Shown here piece after piece: positions 14,026-20,800 of a DNA stretch of 20,800 nt; the first letter of the stretch is position 1; each line of letters begins with the position of its first letter. Position numbers and translations under genes: made by a program. Source of the stretch: Mycoplasmatota bacterium. Its GTDB lineage: Bacteria; Bacillota_I; Bacilli_A; RF39; UBA660. The notes under the pieces are model-generated. The model was not told where the DNA came from. It saw only the letters and a program-made list of their open reading frames with translations, and did no database searches. The DNA lies in assembly GCA_012510745.1 (NCBI GenBank), contig JAAZHK010000092.1:1-20800 (forward strand), read 5' to 3'.

Positions 14026-15291
14026 ATGTTTTCTATTATTAAACAAGTATTTGCCAAAAAAAATAAAGACCTTTTAATAAGAATCTTATTTACTTTAGGG
14101 GCGGTAACTTTGTTTACAGTAGGAACATCTATTACGGTTCCAGGAACAAGAAATATTACTTCAAGTTTAGGTTTTTTAGAATTAATTAATGTTATGGGCG
14201 GAGGAGCTTTAAAGAAATTTTCTATTTTTGCTCTGGGGGTAATGCCTTATATTTCAGCATCGATTGTTATTCAATTACTACAAATGGATATTATCCCATA
14301 TTTATCTGATCTTGCAAAACAAGGTCATGTTGGTAGACAAAAAATAAATAAAATAACAAGATATGTAGGAATTATTTTAGCTTTTATAGAAGGATATGCA
14401 TTTGCATTTGCTTTTTTAGGCAAAGGTCTTCCTATTATTGAATATATGTATGTAGCTATTGTTTTAACTGCTGGAACTGCCTTTCTATTGTGGTTGGGTG
14501 ATCAAGTTACTCAAAAAGGAATAGGAAACGGAATATCATTATTTATTATGGCAGGTATTATAGGTACACTACCATCAACGTTTGTAAAGGCTTATCGAAT
14601 ATTAGTGTTATCTACCGGCGTTTTTACAGCTTTAGGTCTAATTAAATTTATTACTTTTATATTTTTATATTTTGGCATTATTATTGGTATTATTTTTATT
14701 CAGGAAGCTGAAAAAAGAATACCTATTCAATATGCTAATAGATCTAGTAGTGCTTTAGGTGCTAAACAATCATTTATGCCTATAAAAATTAATTCTGCTG
14801 GAGTTATGCCTGTTATTTTTGCATCTAGTGTATTAGCTATCCCAGCGACTTTAACTCAAATTATTAAGAAAGAAGCTTTTACTAATTTTGTTAAAGATTA
14901 TCTTAATTATACTTCTACTGTTGGATTCTTAATATATATAGTTTTAATTTTCTTTTTTGCTTATTTTTATACTTTTTTGCAAATGAAACCTGAGGATTTA
15001 GCTAAAAACTTGCAAGAAAATGGAGGATACATACCAGGTATTAGACCAGGAAAAGCTACTGAAAAAAATATAGGTAAAATTTTAAGTAGATTAACTATTG
15101 TTGGTGCTGTGTTTTTAATAATTATAGCAGGTATGCCTATAATGTTTTCTAAGATAACAAGTTTGCCAGATGAAATCACAATTGGTGGAACTGGATTACT
15201 TATTATTGTAGGTGTGGCTTTGGAAACTTATAAACAATTAGAAGGAAGCTTATTAGCTCGTGGTTATAAGAAAGGATATAGTAGAAAATGA
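14026..15291 (+). CDS. secY: Protein translocase subunit SecY
   Basis: SecY is the channel subunit of SecYEG in the cytoplasmic membrane. At 421 residues it has normal length, with about ten hydrophobic membrane spans from residue 18 to about 405. Visible signatures are GTSITVPGTR after span 1, the plug-region segment GGGALKKFSIFALGVMPYIS, QKGIGNGISLF, EKRIPIQYANR, and the cytosolic loop MKPEDLAKNLQENGGYIPGIRPG. The spc-cluster position is standard. The gene starts one base after the rplO stop and its stop TGA overlaps the adk ATG (ATGA), so membrane insertion, adk and map are co-expressed. Confidence 0.98.
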   Translation: MFSIIKQVFAKKNKDLLIRILFTLGAVTLFTVGTSITVPGTRNITSSLGFLELINVMGGGALKKFSIFALGVMPYISASIVIQLLQMDIIPYLSDLAKQGHVGRQKINKITRYVGIILAFIEGYAFAFAFLGKGLPIIEYMYVAIVLTAGTAFLLWLGDQVTQKGIGNGISLFIMAGIIGTLPSTFVKAYRILVLSTGVFTALGLIKFITFIFLYFGIIIGIIFIQEAEKRIPIQYANRSSSALGAKQSFMPIKINSAGVMPVIFASSVLAIPATLTQIIKKEAFTNFVKDYLNYTSTVGFLIYIVLIFFFAYFYTFLQMKPEDLAKNLQENGGYIPGIRPGKATEKNIGKILSRLTIVGAVFLIIIAGMPIMFSKITSLPDEITIGGTGLLIIVGVALETYKQLEGSLLARGYKKGYSRK

Positions 15292-15953
15292 AAAATATTA
15301 TTTTAATTGCTCCGCCAGCGGCAGGTAAAGGAACATTAGCAAGCTTATTAAAAGCCAAATATAATTATGCTCATATTTCTGTTGGAGATTTATTAAGAGA
15401 CGAAGTTAAAAAAGGTGGAGAATTAGGTCAAAAAATCCATCAAATAATGTTGGCTGGTAAATTAGTATCTAATGATATAGTATCAGAAGCGCTAGTGTCG
15501 AGATTATCAGAACCAGACTGTAAAAACGGATATATACTAGATGGTTATCCTCGTTCTCTAGAACAAGCCATAGAATATGAGGAAGTTTTAAAAAAACTTA
15601 ATCAAGATTTAGGTCTTGTTATAGTTTTAGATATTGATAAGGAGATATTAATTAATAGAACAACTGGTAGAAGAATGTGTAAAGAATGTGGAACTATATA
15701 TAATATTTATTCAACCGATTTAAAGCCTAAAAAAGAGGATTCTTGTGATAAATGTGAAGGAGAATTATATCAAAGAGCAGATGATAATATAGAATCATTT
15801 GAAAAAAGATATCAAACGTTTTTAACTCAAACAACGCCAGTAATTGATTATTATGATAATAAAGGTGTTTTATATCATGTTGATAGTACTGAAAAAGAAA
15901 TAGCTTTAGCTGGTTTGGAAAAGATTTTGTTTTCTGAGGATAATATTGATTAA
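15288..15953 (+). CDS. adk: Adenylate kinase, zinc-LID form, with divergent P-loop
   Basis: Adk interconverts ATP + AMP and 2 ADP. The 221-residue long form has an AMP-binding region with DGYPRS (85-90), a LID with four Cys (131, 134, 153, 156) for zinc as in Gram-positive enzymes, and QRADD at 162-166. The P-loop is APPAAGKGT (8-16) rather than GAPGAGKGT: the first and fourth-position glycines are alanines, while Gly13, Lys14 and Thr16 remain. Val32 replaces the usual AMP-contacting Thr of ISTGD. Other catalytic arginines (89, 128, 129, 163) are present, so activity is likely but possibly with altered kinetics. The start overlaps the secY stop. Its 3' end contains the map ribosome binding site and TTG start. 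Confidence 0.95.
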   Translation: MKNIILIAPPAAGKGTLASLLKAKYNYAHISVGDLLRDEVKKGGELGQKIHQIMLAGKLVSNDIVSEALVSRLSEPDCKNGYILDGYPRSLEQAIEYEEVLKKLNQDLGLVIVLDIDKEILINRTTGRRMCKECGTIYNIYSTDLKPKKEDSCDKCEGELYQRADDNIESFEKRYQTFLTQTTPVIDYYDNKGVLYHVDSTEKEIALAGLEKILFSEDNID

Positions 15954-16692
15954 TATAAGAAGCAATAGAGAAATCGAATTGTTAATTATAGCGGGGAATA
16001 TAGTATACCAAACTCATCAATATATCAAACCTTTTATAAAAGAAGGAATAACTACTGAAGAAATAGATCGAAAAGCACATGACTTTATTATAAGTAAAGA
16101 TGCGATCCCTTCGTTTAAAAACTTTAATGGTTTTCCTAAAAGTATATGTACTAGTGTTAATCAACAAGTGGTACATGGTATCCCAGGAAACTATAAACTA
16201 AAAAATGGAGATATTATTTCTATAGATATTGGAGCTTGTTATAAAGGTTATCATGGAGATTCTGCTTGGACATATCCAGTAGGTAAAATTAGTAGTGAAA
16301 AAGAATATTTATTAAACCATACTAAAGAATCCTTGTATAGGGGTTTGAGTGCTATTAAACCGGGGAATAGAATTGGAGATATATCTAATGCTATTGAAGA
16401 ATATGCTACAAAATATCATTTAGGTATTGTAAGAGAATTGGTAGGTCATGGAGTTGGCTCTAACCTTCACGAATCTCCAGATATACCTAACTATGGAAAA
16501 GCTAATAGTGGTCCGATTCTTAAAGAAGGAATGATATTAGCTGTAGAGCCTATGTTAAATTTGGGTTCTAAAGAAATATATATAGATAACGATAACTGGA
16601 CCATTGAAACAGCTGATAATAGTCCATCTGCTCATTTTGAACATACTGTTGTTGTAACTAAAGATGGATACAAAATTTTGACGGGAGAGTGA
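15946..16692 (+). CDS. map: Type I methionine aminopeptidase (TTG start)
   Basis: This cytosolic metalloprotease removes the initiator methionine. The 248-residue length is that of the bare type I enzyme without a zinc-finger extension. All metal ligands are visible: Asp94, Asp105, His168, Glu201 and Glu232, together with the substrate-side His78 and His175. The N-terminus MINIRSNREIELLIIAGNIV aligns with the family start, and the only codon that fits is TTG 15946, five bases after GAGGA (15936-15940), inside the last codons of adk. There is no in-frame ATG near it, so a TTG start is well supported. It sits in its usual place between adk and infA. Confidence 0.95.
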   Translation: MINIRSNREIELLIIAGNIVYQTHQYIKPFIKEGITTEEIDRKAHDFIISKDAIPSFKNFNGFPKSICTSVNQQVVHGIPGNYKLKNGDIISIDIGACYKGYHGDSAWTYPVGKISSEKEYLLNHTKESLYRGLSAIKPGNRIGDISNAIEEYATKYHLGIVRELVGHGVGSNLHESPDIPNYGKANSGPILKEGMILAVEPMLNLGSKEIYIDNDNWTIETADNSPSAHFEHTVVVTKDGYKILTGE

Positions 16693-16696
16693 AAAG

Positions 16697-16912
16697 ATGG
16701 CTAAAAATGATACAATTGAAGTAGAAGGAAAAGTTCTAGAAATAATTCCAGGTGGAAAATTTAAAGTCCAATTGGAAAATGGATATATGATAGAGGCTCA
16801 CGTTTCTGGTAAAATACGAATGAATTACATACGTATTTTACCGGGGGATAATGTAATGTTAGAACTTTCTCCATATGATTTAACACGTGGGCGAATAACC
16901 TATAGGAAATAG
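16697..16912 (+). CDS. infA: Translation initiation factor IF-1
   Basis: The 71-residue S1/OB-fold protein binds the ribosomal A site during initiation. The sequence MAKNDTIEVEGKVLEIIPGG, then VQLENGYMIEAHVSGKIR and GDNVMLELSPYDLTRGRI is essentially canonical. GGGAGAGTGA, part of which is the map stop, provides the ribosome binding site. In many Bacillota a KOW-domain gene lies between map and infA; only four bases separate them here, so it is absent. Confidence 0.98.
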   Translation: MAKNDTIEVEGKVLEIIPGGKFKVQLENGYMIEAHVSGKIRMNYIRILPGDNVMLELSPYDLTRGRITYRK

Positions 16913-16924
16913 GAGGAGAATAAA

Positions 16925-17038
16925 ATGAAAGTAAAACCATCAGTAAAACCTATATGTGCTAAATGCAAAGTAATTAAAAGAAAAGGTAAAATTATGGTTA
17001 TTTGTGAAAATCCCAAACACAAACAAAAACAAGGATGA
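16925..17038 (+). CDS. rpmJ: 50S ribosomal protein L36 (bL36), zinc-binding form
   Basis: This 37-residue protein starts MKVKPSVKPICAKCKVIKRK, the canonical L36 N-terminus. Zinc ligands Cys11, Cys14, Cys27 and His32 are all present. It ends GKIMVICENPKHKQKQG with stop TGA at 17036-17038, one of several TGA stops that rule out TGA as a tryptophan codon here. TAGGAGGAG (16912-16919), at the infA stop, precedes the ATG, and rpsM follows 15 bases later. Confidence 0.98.
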   Translation: MKVKPSVKPICAKCKVIKRKGKIMVICENPKHKQKQG

Positions 17039-17053
17039 AAGGAAGTGTATTAG

Positions 17054-17419
17054 ATGGCTCGTATTAAAGGTGTAGATCTACCAAATAATAAACATATAGT
17101 AATTGCATTAACAGCAATTTATGGAATTGGTCGACCTTTAGCAAAACAAATTTTAGAAAATGTTGGTATAGAACTTACTAAGAAACCAAATGATTTAACA
17201 GACGATGAACTAATTAAAATTCGTGATGAAATTTCAAAACATCTTGTTGAAGGGGATTTACGTCGTGATGCTAACATGAATATTAAAACTAAGATGGAAA
17301 TTAATTCTTATCAGGGATTCCGTCATAAAAAAGGGCTACCTGTTAGAGGACAAAGAACTAATCGTAATGCTCGTACTCGTAAGGGTAGAGGTAAGACTGT
17401 AGCGAATAAGAAAAAATAA
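17054..17419 (+). CDS. rpsM: 30S ribosomal protein S13 (uS13)
   Basis: The 121-residue 30S head protein forms intersubunit bridges and contacts P-site tRNA with its basic tail. Hallmarks are MARIKGVDLPNNKH, ALTAIYGIGRPLAKQIL (helix-two-turn-helix) and HKKGLPVRGQRTNRNARTRK. AAGGAAG precedes the ATG. It follows rpmJ and precedes rpsK, the standard alpha-operon order (rpsD is elsewhere, as in Bacilli). Confidence 0.98.
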   Translation: MARIKGVDLPNNKHIVIALTAIYGIGRPLAKQILENVGIELTKKPNDLTDDELIKIRDEISKHLVEGDLRRDANMNIKTKMEINSYQGFRHKKGLPVRGQRTNRNARTRKGRGKTVANKKK

Positions 17420-17438
17420 TAGATAAGGAGAATATATA

Positions 17439-17822
17439 ATGGCTTATAATCAAAGAAAAAGAAAAGTTAAAAAAAGCATTCCTGAGGGGGAAGCTCATAT
17501 TCATTCTACTTTCAATAACACTATCGTTACACTTACTGATAAAGAGGGTAATGTAGTTAGCTGGGCATCAAGTGGGGCTTTAGGATTTAAAGGTAGTAAA
17601 AAGTCTACTCCATTTGCTGCAGGTATTTCTGCCGAGGCAGCTGCTAAAGCAGCATACGATATTGGTATGAGAAAAGTAAATGTTTTTGTTAAGGGTTTAG
17701 GTTCAGGAAGAGAAACAGCAATTAGATCACTGCAAACAGCAGGTTTAGAAGTAACATCAATTAATGATGTTACTCCAATTCCACATAATGGATGTCGTCC
17801 GCCTAAAAGACCAAGAGGATAA
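17439..17822 (+). CDS. rpsK: 30S ribosomal protein S11 (uS11)
   Basis: The 127-residue platform protein of the 30S subunit lies near the E site. It is identified by GEAHIHSTFNNTIVTLTD, GFKGSKKSTPFAAG, VKGLGSGRETAIRSL and the C-terminal DVTPIPHNGCRPPKRPRG. The final PRG replaces the more usual RRV ending. AAGGAGA precedes the start. Confidence 0.98.
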   Translation: MAYNQRKRKVKKSIPEGEAHIHSTFNNTIVTLTDKEGNVVSWASSGALGFKGSKKSTPFAAGISAEAAAKAAYDIGMRKVNVFVKGLGSGRETAIRSLQTAGLEVTSINDVTPIPHNGCRPPKRPRG

Positions 17823-17840
17823 AAAAAAGGAGGTTAATTC

Positions 17841-18791
17841 ATGATTCAATTTGAAAAACCAAATTATAAAATAAAAGAATATATTGAAAATAATTTTTAT
17901 GGAAGGTTTGAACTAGAACCACTAGAAAGAGGTTTTGGTACAACAATGGGTAATGCACTTCGAAGAGTAATGTTGTCTTCATTACCAGGCAGTGCTATTA
18001 CATCAGTAAAGATTGATGGTATTTTACATGAGTTTCAAACTATGGAAGGTATTGTAGAAGATGTAACCACCATTATTTTAAATTTAAAGGGAGTAGTTAT
18101 CAAAAATCATTCTAATTCATCTAAAATAATTAGAATTAATATTGAAAAAGAAGGATCTGTAACAGCTGGTGATATTGAAAAAGACGCTGATATTGAAATT
18201 GTTAATCCTAAACATTTAATTGCAACTATAGCAAAAGGCGGAAAATTAAATATGGAAATGACTGTGGGAAATGGTCGTGGATATGTTAAGAGTGAAGATA
18301 ACAAAAAAGAATTTGAAAATAAAAAAATTGGTGTTATTGCTATTGATTCGTTATATTCACCTGTTGAAAGAGTTTCATACGAAGTTGAAAATGCCCGTGT
18401 AGGACAAAATGAAAACTTTGATAAACTAATCTTAAATGTGTGGACAAATGGATCGATTAAACCAGAAGAAGCTATTGCTTTAGCAGCAAGAATTTTAATT
18501 GAACATTTTAATTTAGTTACAGATGTTGATAATATTGCTGATATGACAGGTTTAATGATTGAAAAGACTGAAGATCCGAAAATAAAAGCTTTAGAAACGT
18601 TAATTGAAGATTTAGATTTTTCAGTTAGAGCTTATAATTGCTTGAAAAGAGCTGGTATTCATAATTTACAAGATTTAGTTAATAAAAGTGAAAATGAAAT
18701 GATGAAAATTCGTAATCTAGGAAAGAAATCACTTAAAGAAGTATTGGACAAAGTTAGAGAACTTGGTTTAGTATTGCGTGATGATGATTAA
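17841..18791 (+). CDS. rpoA: RNA polymerase alpha subunit
   Basis: Alpha (316 residues) nucleates core RNA polymerase assembly. The N-terminal dimerisation domain (about 1-230) shows FELEPLERGFGTTMGNALRR, SSLPGSAIT and the later PVERVSYEVENARVGQ. The C-terminal domain (about 250-316) has VRAYNCLKRAGI with Arg263, Asn266 and Cys267 aligning with the DNA/UP-element-contacting residues of E. coli, then RNLGKKSLKEV. The length is typical of Bacilli. AAAAGGAGGT precedes the ATG. It lies between rpsK and rplQ as usual. Confidence 0.99.
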   Translation: MIQFEKPNYKIKEYIENNFYGRFELEPLERGFGTTMGNALRRVMLSSLPGSAITSVKIDGILHEFQTMEGIVEDVTTIILNLKGVVIKNHSNSSKIIRINIEKEGSVTAGDIEKDADIEIVNPKHLIATIAKGGKLNMEMTVGNGRGYVKSEDNKKEFENKKIGVIAIDSLYSPVERVSYEVENARVGQNENFDKLILNVWTNGSIKPEEAIALAARILIEHFNLVTDVDNIADMTGLMIEKTEDPKIKALETLIEDLDFSVRAYNCLKRAGIHNLQDLVNKSENEMMKIRNLGKKSLKEVLDKVRELGLVLRDDD

Positions 18792-18808
18792 GGTAAGGAG
18801 GTTAAATT

Positions 18809-19156
18809 ATGGCATATAGAAAATTAGGTCGAGATAATAAACATAGAAGAGCAATGTTGGCTAATTTAGTAAAAGGAGTTGTCATGAATGAAAAAATTGA
18901 AACTACTGAAACAAGAGCTAAAGAAGTTCGCAAATATGTTGATAAAATGATTACCTTAGGTAAAAAGAATGACTTACTTTCAAGAAGAAGTGTTTTAGCT
19001 TTTCTCCATAATGACAAAGAAGTAACCAAAAAGATATTTGAAGATTTAGCAGTTAGATTTGCTAATCGTAATGGTGGTTATACAAGAATCTTAAAACTAG
19101 ATGAAAGAAGAGGAGACGGCGCTTTAATTGTTATTCTTGAACTGTTAAAAGACTAG
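18809..19156 (+). CDS. rplQ: 50S ribosomal protein L17 (bL17)
   Basis: The 115-residue L17 sits near the tunnel exit. MAYRKLGRDNKHRRAMLANL is diagnostic; TTETRAKEVRKYVDKMI, NRNGGYTRILKLDERRGDGA and VILELL follow. TAAGGAGGT is the ribosome binding site. It is the last gene of the cluster. Its final codons and stop TAG form the left arm and loop edge of the terminator hairpin. Confidence 0.98.
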   Translation: MAYRKLGRDNKHRRAMLANLVKGVVMNEKIETTETRAKEVRKYVDKMITLGKKNDLLSRRSVLAFLHNDKEVTKKIFEDLAVRFANRNGGYTRILKLDERRGDGALIVILELLKD

Positions 19157-19172
19157 AAATAGTCTTTTTTTT
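19147..19172 (+). terminator. Terminator of the S10-spc-alpha cluster, overlapping the rplQ stop
   Basis: AAAAGACTA (19147-19155) pairs perfectly with TAGTCTTTT (19160-19168) around loop GAAA, followed by four more T. The 9-bp stem contains the last rplQ codons and most of the TAG stop, so a terminating ribosome would cover the left arm. Confidence 0.85.
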
Positions 19173-19173
19173 A

Positions 19174-19182
19174 TGATATAAT
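19174..19182 (+). promoter_or_regulatory. Extended -10 promoter of the short-chain dehydrogenase gene
   Basis: TGATATAAT is a perfect extended -10 (TGnTATAAT). No good -35 is present at 16-18 bases upstream because the terminator occupies that space; extended -10 promoters can work without one. The start codon follows 24 bases later behind AAGAGGTGA. Confidence 0.65.
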
Positions 19183-19206
19183 GCAATCAATGTAAGAGGT
19201 GATAAA

Positions 19207-19953
19207 ATGAAAGCTTTAATAACTGGCGCATCAAGCGGGATAGGCCAATCTATAGCTAAGTATTTAAGTAATTTAGGATATGATTTAGTATTAGTTGCTA
19301 GTAATAAAGAAAAATTAGAAGCAACAATTAAGGATTACAAAACAAATGTTAAATTAGTAGTCACTGATCTTTCAAATTTAAAAATGGTTAAAGATTTATA
19401 TTTATTTTGTCGTGATGATAATATTGATATTTTAGTAAATAATGCTGGTTTTGGATTAATTGGTAATTTTAATGAAACTGATTCATTAAGAGAATTAGAA
19501 ATGATTGATGTCAATATTAAAGCTGTTCATTTATTAACTAAATTATTTCTAAAAGACATGATAAAAAAAGATTATGGATATATTTTAAATGTTTCTAGTA
19601 TTGCAGCTTTTAATCAAGGTCCACTAATGGCAACTTATTATGCTACAAAAGCTTACAGTTATAAATTAAGTGTAGCTATATATGAAGAATTAAGAAGAAA
19701 TAAATCTAATGTGCATATATCTTGTTTATGCCCTGGTCCAGTAGAAACTAATTTTAATAAAGTAGCTAATGTAAAATTTGCTATTAAAGGAATAAGTAGC
19801 GATTATGTAGCTAAATATGCTGTAGATAAAATGTTTGAAAGCAAATTAATTATTGTACCTTCTTTAAAAATGAAATTATTAAGATTTATTAGCCATTTTA
19901 TAAGCGATAAAGCTAATGCAAGGTTTGCTTATAGAATTCAAAAAAAGAAATAA
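19207..19953 (+). CDS. Short-chain dehydrogenase/reductase (classical SDR)
   Basis: This 248-residue NAD(P)-dependent oxidoreductase has a Rossmann fold. The cofactor loop TGASSGIG is at 6-13, NNAG at 78-81, and the catalytic triad appears as Ser131, Tyr144 and Lys148 (YxxxK), with CPGPVETN after it. The residues after the second beta strand (VASNKEKL) lack the Arg pair common in NADP-preferring members, so cofactor preference is open. The substrate is unknown; the sequence is of the DltE/YqjQ-like general type. The C-terminal 60 residues are basic and partly hydrophobic. It has its own extended -10 promoter and terminator, so it is a single-gene unit inserted between rplQ and the ecf locus. 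Confidence 0.92.
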   Translation: MKALITGASSGIGQSIAKYLSNLGYDLVLVASNKEKLEATIKDYKTNVKLVVTDLSNLKMVKDLYLFCRDDNIDILVNNAGFGLIGNFNETDSLRELEMIDVNIKAVHLLTKLFLKDMIKKDYGYILNVSSIAAFNQGPLMATYYATKAYSYKLSVAIYEELRRNKSNVHISCLCPGPVETNFNKVANVKFAIKGISSDYVAKYAVDKMFESKLIIVPSLKMKLLRFISHFISDKANARFAYRIQKKK

Positions 19954-19960
19954 TAATGAT

Positions 19961-19988
19961 AAAATGCTTTATTTAAAGCGTTTTTTTT
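19961..19988 (+). terminator. Intrinsic terminator after the short-chain dehydrogenase
   Basis: AAAATGCTTT (19961-19970) pairs with AAAGCGTTTT (19975-19984) around loop ATTT. The 10-bp stem has one T-G wobble and is followed by four more T. It lies eight bases after the stop codon. Confidence 0.8.
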
Positions 19989-19990
19989 AG

Positions 19991-19996
19991 TATAAT
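19991..19996 (+). promoter_or_regulatory. Possible -10 element of the ABC ATPase gene
   Basis: A perfect TATAAT lies just after the terminator and 22 bases before the next ATG. The region 16-18 bases upstream (around TTTATT) is a poor -35 and is part of the terminator hairpin, and there is no extended TG. The call rests mainly on position and the perfect hexamer. Confidence 0.45.
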
Positions 19997-20018
19997 ATTA
20001 GGTAATAGGGTGGTTTTT

Positions 20019-20800
20019 ATGGATTATATTTTAAAGACAAAGAATTTAAATTATAAAGACAAAATTAAAGATATTAATATTAAAATAATACGTAATAAAA
20101 TAAACGCTTTTATTGGTAATGATAAAAGTAATAAAGAAACACTTTTGAGACTTTTATGCGGAATTTTTTCTTCTAATGAAGCAATAAGTGTTAATTGTGC
20201 ATATATGAATAAATCTAATTTCGATAAATTTAATATTCAATTCGGTGTTGTTTTAAGCAATATTAATAATCAATTTTTATTTGATTCTGTATATAAAGAA
20301 CTAATTTTTCCTTTACAGAATTTAAATATGTCAAAAAGAGATATTATTAATAGATTAAATTACATAGTTAAACTTTTTGATTTAGAAAAATTATTAAAGT
20401 TAAGTCCCCAAGATCTAACTTATTATCAAAAACAAATAGTCTTAGTAGCGATAGCTTTAATGCATAAACCTAAAATTTTATTTTTAGAAAATGTTTTATC
20501 CTTTTTAGATTATAATAATTTTAATCGTGTCATTAATATTTTAAAAAAGTTATGCAATGAAGATGATTTAACTGTTATTTTAACAACGGATATCAGTGCT
20601 CAAACAATTTTTTGTGATAATCTTTTTGTTATAGATCAAGGTAAAATAGTATTTAGTGGTAAACCTATTGATGTTTATAATAATGATAAAGAATTAATTA
20701 AATTAGGTTTAGAAATACCTTTTATTTATGATTTGTCTTCAAAATTAAAGTTCTATGAATTAATTACTCAGCCTTATGATAATATTGAGAGGTTGGTGAA
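20019..20800 (+). CDS. EcfA-like ABC ATPase with degenerate catalytic motifs, 3' end beyond the window
   Basis: The frame is open for 260 codons to the window edge and starts at ATG 20019 after AGGGTGG. Position after rplQ, the segment NINNQFLFDSVYKEL (81-95) aligning with the NPDNQF-ATV-DV region of EcfA, and the end LEIPFIYDLSSKL (231-243) identify it as an energy-coupling-factor transporter ATPase, most like EcfA1. Such ATPases drive vitamin uptake with EcfT and an S component. Every ATP-handling motif is altered. Walker A is GNDKSNKET (33-41) for GxxGxGKST. The Q-loop has Ser80 for Gln. The signature reads LTYYQ (133-137) for LSGGQ. Walker B ends LEN (156-158) for LDE. The H-loop has Thr190 for His. 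The D-loop SFLD (161-164) survives. The intact long frame, promoter-like element and ribosome binding site argue against a decaying gene. It is probably a non-hydrolysing partner subunit. A functional EcfA2 downstream would be expected but is out of view. Confidence 0.85.
   Translation, partial: MDYILKTKNLNYKDKIKDINIKIIRNKINAFIGNDKSNKETLLRLLCGIFSSNEAISVNCAYMNKSNFDKFNIQFGVVLSNINNQFLFDSVYKELIFPLQNLNMSKRDIINRLNYIVKLFDLEKLLKLSPQDLTYYQKQIVLVAIALMHKPKILFLENVLSFLDYNNFNRVINILKKLCNEDDLTVILTTDISAQTIFCDNLFVIDQGKIVFSGKPIDVYNNDKELIKLGLEIPFIYDLSSKLKFYELITQPYDNIERLV

Noticed and set aside
16690..17040. TGA read as tryptophan, as in Mycoplasma
   Set aside because: TGA ends map and rpmJ at the expected family lengths, secY ends in TGA as well, and tryptophans in conserved positions are TGG.
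1..20800. Insertion sequences, phage genes, CRISPR arrays or long repeats
   Set aside because: No transposase, integrase, spaced direct repeats or terminal inverted repeats were recognised; nearly all sequence is accounted for by housekeeping genes.

Overview
The window reads as a chromosomal segment of a low-GC Gram-positive bacterium in the Bacilli/Mollicutes-like part of the Bacillota. The base composition is strongly AT-rich. Almost every gene has a GGAGG-type ribosome binding site. Ribosomal protein genes follow the classical S10-spc-alpha order, and the S10 leader resembles those I remember from Bacilli. TGA is used as a stop (rpmJ, map and secY end in TGA) and tryptophan is TGG, so this is not a TGA-Trp Mycoplasma or Spiroplasma. 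An uncultured gut lineage of the RF39/RFN20/Erysipelotrichia kind is my inference, not something the sequence proves.

Region 1 (1-3709) begins with a tRNA-Gln(CUG) under its own promoter. A compact three-gene unit follows, from a promoter at 143-171 to a terminator at 3683-3709. It encodes a stand-alone E2/CAT-fold acyltransferase-like protein lacking the catalytic histidine, an acyl-CoA-ligase-like adenylate-forming enzyme, and a sugar/choline-phosphate-type nucleotidyltransferase. Region 2 (3711-4942) is a Y-family DNA polymerase whose promoter carries a probable LexA/SOS operator between the -35 and -10.

Region 3 (4948-19172) is one long translation and transcription supercluster: a structured S10 leader, then rpsJ-rplC-rplD-rplW-rplB-rpsS-rplV-rpsC-rplP-rpmC-rpsQ-rplN-rplX-rplE-rpsN-rpsH-rplF-rplR-rpsE-(no rpmD)-rplO-secY-adk-map-infA-rpmJ-rpsM-rpsK-rpoA-rplQ. 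It closes with a terminator whose hairpin contains the end of rplQ. Genes are 0-30 bases apart or overlap, so co-transcription is likely. Oddities are the missing rpmD (L30), a 58-residue acidic tail on L3, a divergent adenylate kinase P-loop, and a TTG start for map inside the end of adk.

Region 4 (19174-20800) holds a short-chain dehydrogenase with its own promoter and terminator, then the start of an ABC ATPase gene that runs off the window. By position (after rplQ) and by its C-terminal half it is an EcfA, the ATPase of energy-coupling-factor vitamin transporters. Its Walker A, Q-loop, signature, Walker B and H-loop residues are all degenerate. This apparent pseudo-ATPase, and the acyl-activation unit of region 1, are the least ordinary parts of the window. 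No gene-free stretch exceeds about 170 bases, and I saw no insertion sequence, phage gene or CRISPR array.
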